The notes under the pieces: model-generated
Databases searched by the model: none
Told to the model about the DNA's origin: nothing
What the model saw: only the letters and a program-made list of their open reading frames with translations
Made by a program: the position numbers and the translations under genes
Shown here: positions 1 through 12,310 of the stretch, piece by piece
How the letters are laid out: each line of letters starts with the position of its first letter
Numbering within the stretch: the first letter of the stretch is position 1
Assembly: GCF_048544455.1 (NCBI RefSeq)
Contig: NC_133538.1
Location: 150,120,422 to 150,184,421 of the forward strand
DNA length: 64,000 nt
DNA from: Silene latifolia
Lineage: Eukaryota; Streptophyta; Magnoliopsida; Caryophyllales; Caryophyllaceae
Reading direction: 5' to 3'

Positions 1-338
1 TCCTCCATTGTCGTTTGCGGAATCTTCTTCTTCATCTTTCGAAACATCAACAAACATATCTCCTTCACTATCAAGCTCAGCAGTATCGCCAATTTCCGGA
101 GCTTCATTTCCCGCCCCCTCGCTTCCTTGTTTTCTTCCCGTATTGATATTTCTTTGTGCCAAATTTGGAAAGATCAAATTGGCACTTGAACATGAAGGAA
201 GGGTACTCTCCCCACTTATCCTACCCCTAGTAGCTTGCTCATGAAAAGTTGGATAAAGTGTGTGGTACATGTCAACCCGGTCTTGGTGAAGTTGTCGGTG
301 GATATTTTGGAGTATTCCGGTGGCAAAGTCGTCGTTAG
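1..338 (-). pseudogene. Athila B 3' ORF, C-terminal part
   Basis: Read on the minus strand this stretch encodes a tail containing FATGILQNIHRQLHQDRVDM, followed by a Ser/Gly/Glu-rich acidic end. It resembles the end of the extra ORF of Athila elements (ATHILA ORF-1 family), whose other copies here carry similar ILxxIHxxLHQDRVD or LMKHIDLGVHDGRVDNY segments. It continues the minus-strand ORF found beyond the copia element at 9064-10264 and runs off the left edge. The role of the Athila 3' ORF is not established; its position is that of env in retroviruses. The plus-strand reading here is serine-rich and looks like a shadow. Confidence 0.55.
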
Positions 339-1588
339 TGAAAGACAATAACCCCAAATTATACCTCTTTAATTAGGTTATCAAAATCTTTATTTTTTAA
401 ATTATTGGATCTATGTAATATGCATGTAATATTGAAGCTATTTTAAATCTAAAAGAAGAGGAAAAATAATATTTCCTTACATTGAGAAATGGTAGTAATT
501 GGCCACAACCAAGATGTACCATCTTGGTTGTTCTTGAGCTATTCATATTGGCAAGATCATCCAAAAACTCAAATCTTTAAAGTAGAAGATCTCCTCTCTA
601 ATGGCACCCAAGAACTTACCCAAAACCTTACAAATATTAACTAGATATTATGTAAGATTACCCATGAAAATAATACTAACACTTAGTAAAACTATTAGAT
701 TTATAATACTAACTCTTAGTATGTGATTTCTAATATTTTAGGTTTTTAGAGAGATGAACACTTTTATTTTTCTCCACATGCAAAAGATAAAGAAAAAAAT
801 GAACAATGCAATTGTATGTATGTGTGTGTTGGACGGTTGGCAGTAGGAAGAGTGGAGTGTTTGTTTTCTTATTTTATTCCACTCAATACATAGTGGCATG
901 GGTAAGAACAAAAGCACAATGTGAAGTGCACCCAATCAAAATGGCATGTGCATAATCATTGTGTTTTATGCACTATTATCCATAACGCACATGGTCCAAT
1001 TGTGACCGAGTCGGCTCCATTACAGTTATTATATTTGTCGCACAAATACCTGTAATGATTATTTCAAACATCGTTTTATGTTTAAATAATTCCCGGCTAA
1101 TTTTAACTAAAACACTCCGTAAATATACATGTACAGCTACACATTTATTTTACGTACCAATATACTAATCACATTAGTCAATTAGTACTAATTTAACAAT
1201 TAACTGCTTAATCATTAATTCCCGTCACAAATAATTTATTATTCAATTATCGCATAATTAAATAATAATTTCCGCGCCTCGAGTTCACAACTCGATATGT
1301 CTCTAAATTAATTAATCGACTAACTCTTAGTCAATTTATCAAGGGACTAATTAAACTGTATCTCATATAATTAACTAGCTTTCGTGTTGGGGCTCGTTCC
1401 TTTAGGTGTGACTGAAAGGGATCAGCTGAACACCGCCTTCTCACGACAGCAACGTCAAACCCTAGTTGGCCAACCGTTACCGATATATGTTGATCAACTG
1501 ACTAGTATTGCCAATGAATATCCTATGCATATTACTTAATGAGATTTAATAATATTATCACGCACTATTGTGGAGGACAGAAACTCCA
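339..1588 (-). repeat. copia 3' LTR
   Basis: This direct repeat aligns along its length with 7842-9063. In plus orientation it begins TGAAAGACAATAACC and ends AAACTCCA, so on the element's strand it runs TGGAGTTT to TTTCA. By eye it differs from its partner by several per cent plus small indels, suggesting an insertion at least a few million years old. A polypurine tract abuts it at 1589-1605. Confidence 0.85.
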
Positions 1589-1605
1589 ATAATCTCCCAC
1601 TTGTC
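1589..1605 (-). other. copia polypurine tract
   Basis: The minus strand reads AAGTGGGAGATTAT directly before the 3' LTR. The GTGGGAGATT core is typical of plant Ty1/copia elements and primes plus-strand DNA synthesis. Confidence 0.7.
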
Positions 1606-4600
1606 CGAGACAAGTTGTGCGATGATTATAACACACAATTATAGATAACTCCTTATCCCAACAATATCCTGCTTGTACCATACAAGGGTGTGTTACTGAT
1701 TCTCTTATTCATTTTAATAACATTCTCCCACTCAATGCAAGGTGTCTTTCAGGTCGCACTTGCACATGAACATATCGTGAGTGGTTTTCTCGATTGGGAG
1801 TGTGACTGCAGGACCGGAAAAATCTACCAAAGATTACTTCTGAGGGTGGCCACGCATTTCTCAGTCACAACTCCTCGAGTGGCCTAGAGATGTTTAAACC
1901 CAACGTGGGTGGACAATTCATGTATGCCCTATCTATCCTTTTGCACATTACAGATCACCATGACCCAGTAGATGCCCTTTGGCCTCCTTTCACGGCACGA
2001 CCTAGGACAAAAACCAAAGTCACTCGGGAACTGCACTTGCTCACATAATAGTCTCCAGTTTAAATAATCGGCTTATAGGAATATCATAGAAATCCCTGCC
2101 ATGACCAGGCGTCTGTAATAGATCTAAGGGACTCTATAAATGTCACTGCCCGGCAAAGTGTCCCACAGTGTGCCTATATAAACGACTAGTCATCCTTATG
2201 ACCTTATTTTGCTGAACCTACCATCAATCGTCTTACAATCTGGTCAATCTTGAGACGTCATCTAATTAAGTGACTAGGGGCTAATACTATGTTCATCCTA
2301 TTCACTTGAATTGGGGTTCAACATTGTCTCCACAACCAATTCGGATAAACAAGGTATTCAATGTTTTCAGTCAAACTGAATAATTGAGTTCTTAATGAAA
2401 CTCAAACAGTGAATGCGATCATCACTTATTTAAATATTAATACTCTATCAAATATTCACATAACGATCTTCTGCAATTAAGGTATGCTCCTCAATCACAT
2501 TGAGATGACATGACCATTATGTTTACCTTATGCCATCGGCTTTGGTTAGAGGATTAGCAACAGTTAGATCACTCTAATTTCCACTAATATTTTCCTTTGT
2601 TCAATGTAATCTTTTCATCACATAGAACATTTCTAAGTACATGTCTAAACAAGTTTTTAGACTCTGGTTCTAAAGCCAGTCAAACACTCCCACTGTTTTC
2701 ACAGTCTCTCGGGAGACGATATTCGGCTAACAGAACTACTCTAGTTCCATTAAAATCAGGATATCAACAATCTCTTTTACAACATCGGAGTAATGTACTT
2801 AAATTTCGTTCATGATTTGTACGTATAACACTTATACATACACATCCTTCATATGACATCGTTTATATATGACTCCTTATACATACATGTATAACATCTT
2901 ATACATATATGTATAACTTCTTATACATATTATTCTTTATGCACATAACTCTTTTACATGCTAATCATTCCTTAACTAGGCCCATAACATGTTATAAGCA
3001 TAGGAATGTTTCCGTGTAATCCTTTTACACGAAATTCATAAATTCCTCCAGACTACAAGAGTAAATTCTCAGTACTTCTCAAGTACTCGAGGATGCTCTT
3101 GATAATCATCTAACGACACTTACTAGGAAATGATTTGGTAATGACTTCTCGTATTCTCAATATGATAAGTCCCGACGAGACCGGCTTTTAGCATATTTAA
3201 TAGATCTTGCAACGGAAGAAAACGAGATCATATTAGTGTTCAACAACTTGAACGACTCAAAAATCTTATCACATAAGTCTCTTAACTAAAATGCTAATAT
3301 CCATGGAGATCTATCTCATTAGATCCGGATATTTAAGATGCGCCATGCTATTCTCAAGTATTCACCCGAGAACATTTCTAGTTACTAATATGTCAAACAC
3401 ATATTTAGACTAGGAAACTCACCTTAGCTCCCACTAAACTCCATGTATCATCATGGTACCTTGACAACTCGATTAATACTATTCTGATTGACGACATGAT
3501 TGAACCTAAAGTTCCAACTCAAGTTCCAAGTCTGAGACGCATATAAGATCACAAAACGGATCTTTCAAGCATGCTAGGCTTCTTAGCATTGACAAGATCA
3601 ACAAAACTTCTCCCTTCATGAGATATATTCAAGGAGAAAGTTTCATTATTCTTTTGCCGAATCTCATCCTTACGAGAGGCTATATTGCTAAGAACATACG
3701 AATTGATAAAGGCATTTGGGTTGTCACAAACTCTCTGTAACCAACTCAAAATTAAAACATCATATGTAACCTTTATGACAAGATCAAGGTAACCTAATTT
3801 GGTGCAAAGTTTTCGCCCCAAATCAAGTCTCGAAAACATCTCATGTTTCCTTCCTTATCACATCTTCTACAAGAAGACCAATTCGAATTGCTTGGTGACA
3901 CGCCATCACATAGAGTTCATACTATAGAAAAGCCTTTGATGAGGGTTGTAGATTCGTCACTTTCGAAAAGTAACGCAATATTATCGCAAAATTATCTCCT
4001 TATAGCCACTGAGCCTCAATAAAGAACGTCTTCTTGCATTGTACTCAGTTTGTGGGTCTTGGACTTCCTTAAGGTCAAAATTTCTCCCACTCTGTCTTTC
4101 AGAAAATGAAAATCTTTCGAGAAAGACAACATTATGAGCCACAAACTCTTTGTTCTCGTTTTGAAGGAGTAAAAACCAAGTGGTTCAATTTTGGATAACC
4201 ATCACAAATACACAAATTGATTCTGAACATAACCATTTATGTTCCCAAATGTATAAAAAAAAGACAAGTTAGGGACCCTCCCTGTCCATATCTCATATGG
4301 AGTCATTTAGGCTATTATAGTCGAGTTTTAAATTTTAGTGATAAAATAGCTTACAAAATTGCGAAAAACCTCAAACTATATTTCATAAAGTTCGGTTTAT
4401 CTTCTTGACTACACCATACTCTATGGTGTCCCTAGGAGAAGGTATATGTGAACTAGTTCATAATCTTCTTAGTGATCATCAAGGTCATTACTTGATATTA
4501 CCCATTTGACCTTCAAAATCTTTACTTTGAAATTTCCGATCAACATTTTTATCTTGTCGTGCTTTTGGTTTACTACTTCATTTTGAAAATATTCCACGTT

Positions 4601-7600
4601 TCAAAAAATCACTTTTATGTCTTATTAAATAGATACGAAATTTTCATATCTACTTAACATTACGGTAAAAGTAACAAAGTATATATAACCTACTATTGGC
4701 CTTACACATCCGTATGTATATGGTCAATCACCTCACTATTTGTGTTTCTTTTCTACAAAAGAAAACATAATAAATGCACACACACCATAAGATTCTCAAT
4801 CAAATGGTTGTACGATGTGCTAATCGTTTACTCGTTTAAACGAATTTACTTGAGGTTTGATCAATCAGGTTCACCGGATAAGAGACTTTAAAATCTACAA
4901 GATAATATAATATTTAGTTTTCGTGAAGAATGTAAAATAACTCTAACTTGAGTGGTATAACCAACCACCAAGTTATCATAAGAGTACCTTTTGTTTTAAA
5001 TCACATGAGTGATGCCTTCTATGTATAAACATAGATGATTACATTCTTTTAAAACCAAATTTAGGTACATTTGTCCCTATCGAAATCATTGCTACTCTAG
5101 CATCATTTCGATACAAAAATGTCCTATGCTAGAGGCCTTACGTTTTATCAGTTCATGTAAACTTCTTTACAAAGAAATGTCCCATACTTGGTATCTCATA
5201 CCAAGATACTGGAACTAACCTATCCTTTGAGTAGATGAATCTTTCAACTTTGTCTTATCGCATACATCTAGGGTTGCTTCTTCTTAACTCCCACTCACTT
5301 TCACATTCATCTTTGCTTCAACAATAAAAAAATGAATCTCATAAAGACCTCTCTTCATGTCATTCGTGATATTTTATACACTTAGTAAGAGTAAGTTACT
5401 ATAAGGTGAGTGCAACATGTGGCAAAATCTCAACTTCTTGCGAAATTGGACTACCTTACCATTAAATTGTCATCATATGCCTAAACTCTTTAGTGTATAA
5501 ACAATCGATTTGGCCTTTCTCGAAGTGAGCCATTTGACGGTATCATATTGGAGTATTCTATGTGTTTTTGAAAACTCTTTTCGAAAACTTTTCAATTACT
5601 CTTGAGTAATTAAAACTAATATGTCATCATCATGGCGGAAGTGTCACTTTCGAAATCAAGACACTCTTGATAAAATGTGACTCCCATTTAAACTCGTAAT
5701 AAGAGTTTGCAACATGAAACCCCTTTTTAATATGTATGGACGTTAAGTTGTCAAATAATCGCAAAAATCGTTGTAAGCTTATGTACGTGATTTGGTAAAT
5801 CATGTTACCAATCATTGCTACCGAATTCCTTCAAAGAACCCGCTTTCTATGAAAGAACTAAAAGAGAATATAATAAAAAGAGGATTAAAGGAGGATGAAA
5901 TGCACGATGTCATAGTAAATACATTATTGCAAATGAACGAGAAATAAGGAAAATCAACATTCAATGTTATAAAAACTTGATAATCATTTATTACAAGTCC
6001 ATTTATATAATGACCTTTCACTAAATTATATAAATGATTCCAAGATCCGTTTTTAGACTAAATAGGCATCGGTTGGGCGAAACATCCCATAATTGTGTAA
6101 ATTCGGTAAGTCAACGCTTGACTAATTCTACCTTTAGAACTCTTGGTCGGCGGATTTCAACAAACCCATCTACTAGCCCCGGAATACAAGACCGTTTTAT
6201 ACCCCGTTGAGTCAACTAACATTGGTGCGTGATAACCGTTATCACCCTACTTATCCGAGGTAAAAAGAGAACACCCCGCTTGGGCGAGCGTGACTCTAAT
6301 GAACAAGGGATTTATAGCTGTTAATAATTGGTAAGACTAATCTCAATTTTAGATTAAAAGAATGTGAGAGATCTTGTCAATTAGTTATCATTCTCCTTTA
6401 AGTGAACTAACTAGGTGATTTTCGATACCTTTAAATCGACAATAGAAAGATAAAAGCATGAAACCAAATAAAATGCATGTGTGGCGATTTCGGCATGATG
6501 AGCTAGCATAAAATAAATAGAACATGCAAAAACGTATAAATCCTAGTATGGCCACCTAGCTAATCAAATTAACTAGACTATTACATATTCGGAAAACAAC
6601 TCCTTGGTCCCTAGCATCTTCATTGGAACATCTTCCAAGCATGCACCGTCTTGTGGGATTTGGAACCCCTTCCAAAATAGACTCCATCTCGATGTCAATT
6701 CCGTCTATTGGAAACGCCGGTAAAAATAACTATTACAATCAAATTACAATCAAATTCCTATTATACATTAATTAATTAAATAAATAAAAACTATTAATTA
6801 ATTACAAACCGACGATTTGAGATCGTATTTAAATTACAAACAAACTAGGCCATACTAGGTACAAAAATTGCATAAATAATTAAATAAATGACGTTCATTC
6901 ATTAAACAATAAAAATAAATAAAATGTTGTAACTTTCATGCCTAAATCGCCCCTTTAGCATAATCTTTTAAAAATAGCCTAGTTTTGCGGAATTTATCGA
7001 TTTTTACCCGTTAAAAATCAATAATCAACACTTAAATCTCATTTAAACTCAAACTAATTGTTTAAACTGATTTAGAACTCAAACTTAGTCCACACTAATT
7101 TCTTAATAAGAATTAGTTTGAAATGATATTATCCATGTGCTATTTAAATCGGTTTTGATCACGACCTTGTCAAACAATTCAAAAATAATTTTAACCATTA
7201 TAAAATTTTGACCCAAAAAATTTGTACATTCTGGAACTCTTCCAGGGATCTAAAAAGGGAAAAAAATTACTCCAGAAATTTCAAATTAATTTTATGAACA
7301 AAAACATCCATATTTATCAGTTTTTATCTAATAAAATCCAATAAACATCAAAAAGTGAGAAAACCTTTTCTAAATTTCACTTTTATCATATAAAACATAT
7401 TTTGGAATTTAAAAAAAAATTCATACCCAGAAAATTCCGTTTATTATTTTTGAATAAAATAATCGATTTTTAACCAATTAAAATCATTAAACATGCAAAT
7501 CTTTATAACGTTTTGCGAAATTTTACAGAACATTTGTAAAAAGTGCATGTGATAACATATAAAAAATTCAAGGTCAGAATCCAAGTTTAACTATTTTAGT

Positions 7601-7826
7601 TAACCTCTTAACCAAAATACGATATTTCTGACTCGGTTTTCCATAAAAATGATTAAAAATAGCAAAATAATTCCGCAGCTCACCAAATTCGACCACAAAT
7701 TATTTGAGATCAGAAGGTATGCATGATTTTGTGCAAAAATCTTCATTTTAGCACCATTTATGAAATTAAAATTATCTCATAATTAAATTAAAATGTTTAA
7801 AATTAACATTCATAATACAAGCCAAA
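1606..7826 (-). pseudogene. copia internal region: decayed polyprotein (RNase H end legible) and leader
   Basis: On the minus strand near 2700-2530 one can read a LEPESKNLFRHVL-like segment followed shortly by VANPLTKADGIR, matching the C-terminal RNase H region of copia polyproteins (the family usually has K...H.R and ADPLTK). Upstream on the same strand, about 3000-5800, are scattered short coding remnants without a clear domain. The part nearest the 5' LTR (about 5820-7826) is AT-rich, non-coding leader-like DNA. Decay is extensive, with many breaks. Gag, integrase and RT cannot be delimited by eye. Confidence 0.55.
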
Positions 7827-7839
7827 GCTCTTGATACCA
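7827..7839 (-). other. copia primer-binding site (tRNA-iMet type)
   Basis: The minus strand reads TGGTATCAAGAGC two bases inside the 5' LTR. This matches the plant initiator-methionine tRNA 3' end apart from one extra A. It fixes the element's orientation. Confidence 0.8.
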
Positions 7840-7841
7840 CT

Positions 7842-9063
7842 TGCAAGACAATAACCCCAAATTAGATCTCTGTAATTAGGTTATCAAAATCTTTATTTTA
7901 TAAATTATTGGATCTATGTAATATGCATGTAATATTTAAGCTATTTTAAATCTAAAAGAAGAGGAAAAATAATATTTCCTTACATTGAGAAATGGTAGTA
8001 ATTAATTGGGCACAACCAATATCTCCCATCTTGGTTATTCTTGAGCTATTCATATTGGCAAGATCATCCAAAAACACAAATCTTCAAAGTAGAAGATCTC
8101 CTCTCTAATGGCACCCAAGAACTTACCCAAAACCTTACAAATATTAACTAGATATTATGTATGATTACCCTTGAAATTAATACTAACACTTTGTAAAAAT
8201 ATTAGATTTCTAATATTTTAGGTTTTTAGAGGGATGAACACTTTTATTTTTCTCCACATACAAAAGATAAAGAAAAAAATGAATAATGCAATTGTATGTA
8301 TGTGTGTGTTGGACGGTTGGGAGTAGGAATAGTGGAGCGTTTGTTTTCTTATTTTATTCCACCAATGCATAATGGTATGGGTAAGAACAAAAGCACAATG
8401 GAAAGTGCATCCGATCAAAATGGCATGTGCAAAATAATTGTGTTTTATGCACTATTATCCATAATTCACACGGTCCAATGTGACCAAGTTGGTCCATTAC
8501 AGTTATTATATTTGTCGCGCAAATACGTGTAATGATTATTTCAAAAATCGTTTTATGTTTAAATAATTACCGACTAATTTTAACTAAAACACTCCGTAAA
8601 TATACATGTACAGCTAAACATATATTTTACGTACCAATACTAATCACATTAGTCAATTAGTACTAATTTAACAATTAACTGCTTAATCATTAATTCTCGT
8701 CTCAAATGATTTATTATTCAATTATCGCATAATTAAATAATAATTTCCGCGCCTCGAGTTCACAACTCGATATCTCTCTAAATTAATTAATCGACTAACT
8801 CTTAGTCAATTTATCTAGGGACTAATTAAATTGTATCTCATATATCTAATTAGCTTTCGTGTTGGGGCTCGTTCCTTTAGGTGTGACTGAAAGGGATCAG
8901 CTGAACACCGCCCTCTCACGACAGTAACGTCAAACCCTAGTTGGCCAACCATTACCGATATACGTTGATCAGCTGACTAGTATTGCCAATGAATATCCCG
9001 AGCATATTCCTTAATGAGATTTAATAATATTATTACGCACTATTATGGAGGACAAAAACTCCA
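7842..9063 (-). repeat. copia 5' LTR
   Basis: This is the partner of 339-1588. In plus orientation it starts TGCAAGACAATAACC and ends AAACTCCA. It lies next to the primer site, so it is the 5' LTR of the minus-strand element. Confidence 0.85.
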
Positions 9064-10264
9064 AGAGGTAGGTGACACAAGGGGGTTACGGTGTTGATAT
9101 TCTTCATAAACGAACAGAAATGGAGGGATTATAACTGGTTCTAGGATAGCATTTTCTTATTGTCATAGAGGTAAATTGTTTAGTCTTGGAAAGTTGTTAT
9201 TTCTTAGGGGAGTTGTAATTCCTACTCCTATCACGAGGTAAGTGGGTACTCATGATAGAGGGCCATGACGCAGTGTAACTCGTGGAAAACCTACTCTAGG
9301 AAGTGTAATTGGGGAACACTCTTTTGTCAACCATAAGATTGTATCCCCCTCATACCTTATCCAATAATGATGGTGGTGAAGGACTCGTCAATCAATGTGC
9401 TACCTGGAATGGGAATATAGGAGTTATCCCTGTTGAAGTTGGGGTTGAAGGGCTTGGCTAAAATGGTAATTAGTCTTCCATTAACAATATGTTTCATGGA
9501 ACCATCATTGCCACTTGTGAACCTTGCCCATCTTTCCAAAAGGACATAAGGGGCATTGATACGGTAACCACTTCTTCCTTGCACTTGCAGATGTGACTCT
9601 AGAAAATCGACATCAAGCTCATTGACCATAGCAAGGTCTCTTCTTGCAATAATTGTACTTGTGATGAACCGATAGGTGTAATGAATTATGGGATTTTGGA
9701 TGGACAAAGCTAAGCAATTTCCAAATCAAGTCAAGTTGCGGCCCTTTCGAGCTCTCCAATGTTGTCCCACATCATACTCTTTGGGTGTACTTGGTCGATT
9801 TGTACTTACATCCAACCCAAGTATATTAGCAAATTCCACTAAGGTCATCATCCTAGTTGCGTTCTCCAATCGGAATTCGACATAAATTATTTTGTTCAAT
9901 GTTGAAATTTGGAGACTACTTTGGAATTCAATTAGGAGCCTTTTGTATGTTAATTCATTCATCTCAAAGAGCAAGGCAAGACCTAGGTCTTCAAATAATG
10001 ATTTTTTTTGTTCTCTAATTCCCAACTTAAACAAGGTAAGTTCGCTAAAATTTTGGTAAAGAGTATAATCTTACCAATGAGTCGATTAAAGGCAATATTT
10101 AGAGCATCATTTTCAAATTGAACCTCGGGGTAGGCCCCCAATGGTGAGAGGTCAATCACTTCTTCATCTTCCCTATTTGTCATATGTGGGTTTTTGGTAG
10201 AAGAGCTTCCCCTCAATCTTAGTGACTTCTTTCTTGAAAGAATCTCCTTCCCTTTTCCTTTCAT
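9064..10264 (-). pseudogene. Athila B 3' ORF, N-terminal and central part
   Basis: The minus strand starts with ATG at 10264 and a basic N-terminus (MKGKGKEILSRKKSLRLRG). Central blocks such as YVEFRLENATRMMTLVEFAN and GQHWRARKGRNLT follow, then an RYxITSTIIARRDLAMVNELD segment and a FNPNFNRDNSYIPIPGSTLID segment. These are the ordered blocks of the ATHILA ORF-1 family, also seen in Athila D at 62709-64000 and Athila A at 39480-27000. The reading is broken in a few places and the copia element interrupts it at 9063. Its own pol should lie to the right on this strand but is not present; Athila C begins at 10609 instead. Confidence 0.6.
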
Positions 10265-10608
10265 ATCCGTCTTTGAAAGCTTAGAACTTTACTCCTTGAT
10301 GTCTTCCTGGGGGTAGTTTCAAACCCTAGGTTTTTGGTTGGATGGGGGATTTGTTTGTTGATGTTCTTTGATGTAAGGCTTTGGTTTTTGAGTGTTATGG
10401 TGAGAGAGAGAGAGAGAGAGATTATGTTTTGACTTTTGAGAGTCATTTTATTTAAAGTGTGTTTGTAAAAATGAAGAAGGAAGGAAGGAAGGAAGAGAGG
10501 AAAGGTCCCGTATTTTATCGGGTTGCACAGGTCAGCTCCCACGAGCAAGGTTGAGGTCGGGCGAGCTGGCCAGCAGGGTCTTTTGTTCAAAAAGTGAGCT
10601 CGCCCGAG
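10265..10608 (-). other. Athila B spacer upstream of the 3' ORF
   Basis: This non-coding stretch separates the start of the antisense 3' ORF from the LTR of Athila C. It holds a (GA)n microsatellite at about 10400-10421, a GGAA run near 10477-10500, and a GC-rich block (10505-10608) with inverted motifs such as GAGCTCGCCCGAG and CGGGCGAGCTGGCC. Its position corresponds to the hairpin-rich spacer of Athila D. Confidence 0.5.
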
Positions 10609-10929
10609 TGATGTGACTCGTATTTACGCACATTTAGTCCCCTAACTAGCCTCGTTCCTATGCTTTCTAGAATGCATTAGGGTCGTTTCTTATCTTTATC
10701 TTCCTATTATGTGTATTCTATGAGGTTTTGTGCCCTTGGTAGGAGAGGAGTGATAGCCTTGCTAAAACGAAGCTAAATTTATCGCATAAAAAAACCAAGC
10801 AACAAGGAGGAGACCAATAAAAAAGGCGTAAGTCAATAAAACAAGTAAATGGGCAATGATGAAGGACCCCAATGACTCCTAAAGGATCTCCACGAGTTAA
10901 TGGGCAGCCAAATCGAAGAAGAAGCAAAA

Positions 10930-11090
10930 CTGGGCTTCAGGTCGTGCATCCCGGATTCAGGACGGGTGTCCCAATGCTAAGAACGGGCGTCCCCAAGCTC
11001 ATCCCGAGCGCCCCTAAGGCAGGACGGGCATCCCTTAGTGCTGGATGAGCGTCCATTAGAAGGAGGTCGTGCGTCCCATACCAGGACTTG
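10930..11090 (+). repeat. GC-rich GGACGGGYRTCC motif array in Athila C U3
   Basis: About eight degenerate copies of a motif like GGACGGGCGTCC or AGGTCGTGCGTCC, at roughly 20-25 bp spacing, lie 70-230 bp upstream of the TATA box. The motif has GGAC/GTCC inverted ends. Similar motifs recur in the Athila A spacer at 39590-39800. Confidence 0.6.
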
Positions 11091-11162
11091 TAAGGCGTTA
11101 AACTTCATTTAAGGGGCTTAATCGTCATTTAAGCCCTTTGTTAACCTAATACTTATACTTAG

Positions 11163-11170
11163 TATAAATA
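11163..11170 (+). promoter_or_regulatory. LTR TATA box, Athila C
   Basis: TATAAATA followed by a C-rich run lies about 555 bp into the LTR. The solo LTR (20671) and the Athila D LTR (40547) have the same TATAAATA-C-rich arrangement, supporting it as the LTR promoter. Confidence 0.6.
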
Positions 11171-12178
11171 CTCCCTTGTAATAGGAGATTAGTAACAAGT
11201 CAAAAGTAGAGATTAGAAATCTATAAGCTTAATTACACTTTAATCCTTCCTTAATTATTGTTCAAGAATTCTTAGACCTAGTTGGGTAATTTAAGATTAT
11301 TTGGGTTTTTATTGGAGAATTGACAACTCTTCATCATCAATCAAAGTTTTCTTATATTATTCTTTCTTGTCGATTTGTTCATCTTAAGATTGGTATAATT
11401 TCTTTACTCCTTACTTAATTATTACTTATTGTTTTACTCTTCCATCATTTTTATACTTGTTAAGATGATTGACACGATTGTTAACATGTTTTTCATGATA
11501 ATGAGTGAGTAGTTACCTAACTAGGGTTAGTGGAGGATTAGGAGAGTTAATCATGAGGTAGATCTATACTTAATAAGTTCATATGAATGCTCGCTTGTTG
11601 TAGTTTCAACTTATGCACATGTTAAGCTTGATGAAATGCTTGATTCACAACCTAGCATGATTCTCTTATCCTTTCAACAAGACTTGTAAGACATAAACTA
11701 ACTCAAGCCTTGTTAGACCATGCATATAGTTGAATAGGGAAAACCAAGTCGATGTAGGTGTTGTAAAGTTGTGACAAACTCGGCTTCGAGACCTAAGTTT
11801 CCTTAGGAATTGTAAGAAATAAACTAAGTCTATTTCATTAAAACAATAATTGCTTGAATCTATGTACTTTATTTATGTGATCTCATCATGATTCCCCTTT
11901 GAACCCATGACACTGTAGTGCCTTTAAACATTTTTTTACAAATTCTATTTGCTTACTTTGCTTTGCTTTCATTTATTTAGTTTTCCTTTGTTAAGTAGTT
12001 GAAATTGCAAATCTCAACCTCAACCCAAATTGTAACACTAAGACATAGCAATTTACAACCGATAAACCAATACAATACCCGTCCCTTGGGATCTGACCTC
12101 TACTTGCCACTCTACCAGGAGTAGTTTGTTGAGATTATAAATATTATTTGAGAGCATAGACGACACGTCTCATCAAAA

Positions 12179-12196
12179 TGGCGCCGTTGCCGGAGA
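12179..12196 (+). other. Primer-binding site, tRNA-Asp type (Athila C)
   Basis: TGGCGCCGTTGCCGGAGA starts three bases after the LTR and differs by one base from the form seen in Athila D. Confidence 0.85.
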
Positions 12197-12310
12197 CGGT
12201 GTTCAATTGAGTTGTTATCATTTATTGTTTTTAGTTGTGTCTTTCTTAACCTTGGGGAAGTCAACCTCCTCGAGGTGGTTTTAATTGTTTTCTAGTTGTT
12301 TGATTTTTGC

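Larger units (their letters stand above)
339..9063 (-). mobile_element. Ty1/copia LTR retrotransposon, decayed, both LTRs present
   Basis: Two direct repeats of about 1.25 kb (339-1588 and 7842-9063) flank about 6.25 kb of AT-rich DNA. Just inside the right LTR the minus strand reads TGGTATCAAGAGC, the initiator-Met primer site usual for plant copia elements. Just inside the left LTR it reads AAGTGGGAGAT, a polypurine tract. The element therefore runs right to left. An RNase H end with the copia motif NPLTK is legible near 2550. The rest is heavily broken and no long ORF survives. It sits inside the 3' ORF of Athila B. I did not find a matching 5-bp duplication (gttag on the left, agagg on the right). 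The copia lineage is unresolved. Confidence 0.85.
10609..12175 (+). repeat. Athila C 5' LTR
   Basis: This 1567-bp LTR runs from TGATGTGACTCGTATTTACG to GTCTCATCA and is followed by the primer site. It contains a GC-rich motif array (10930-11090), a TATA box (11163) and, downstream, blocks shared with the other Athila LTRs here (GAGTAGT near 11505 and CCCTTGGGATCTGACC near 12085). Its first 500 bp resemble the solo LTR at 20011 and the inverted fragment at 14451-14770. Confidence 0.85.

Noticed and set aside
8-244. Serine-rich plus-strand ORF at the left edge
   Set aside because: The minus strand fits the tail of the Athila 3' ORF, so the serine-rich reading is a shadow of an acidic coding strand.
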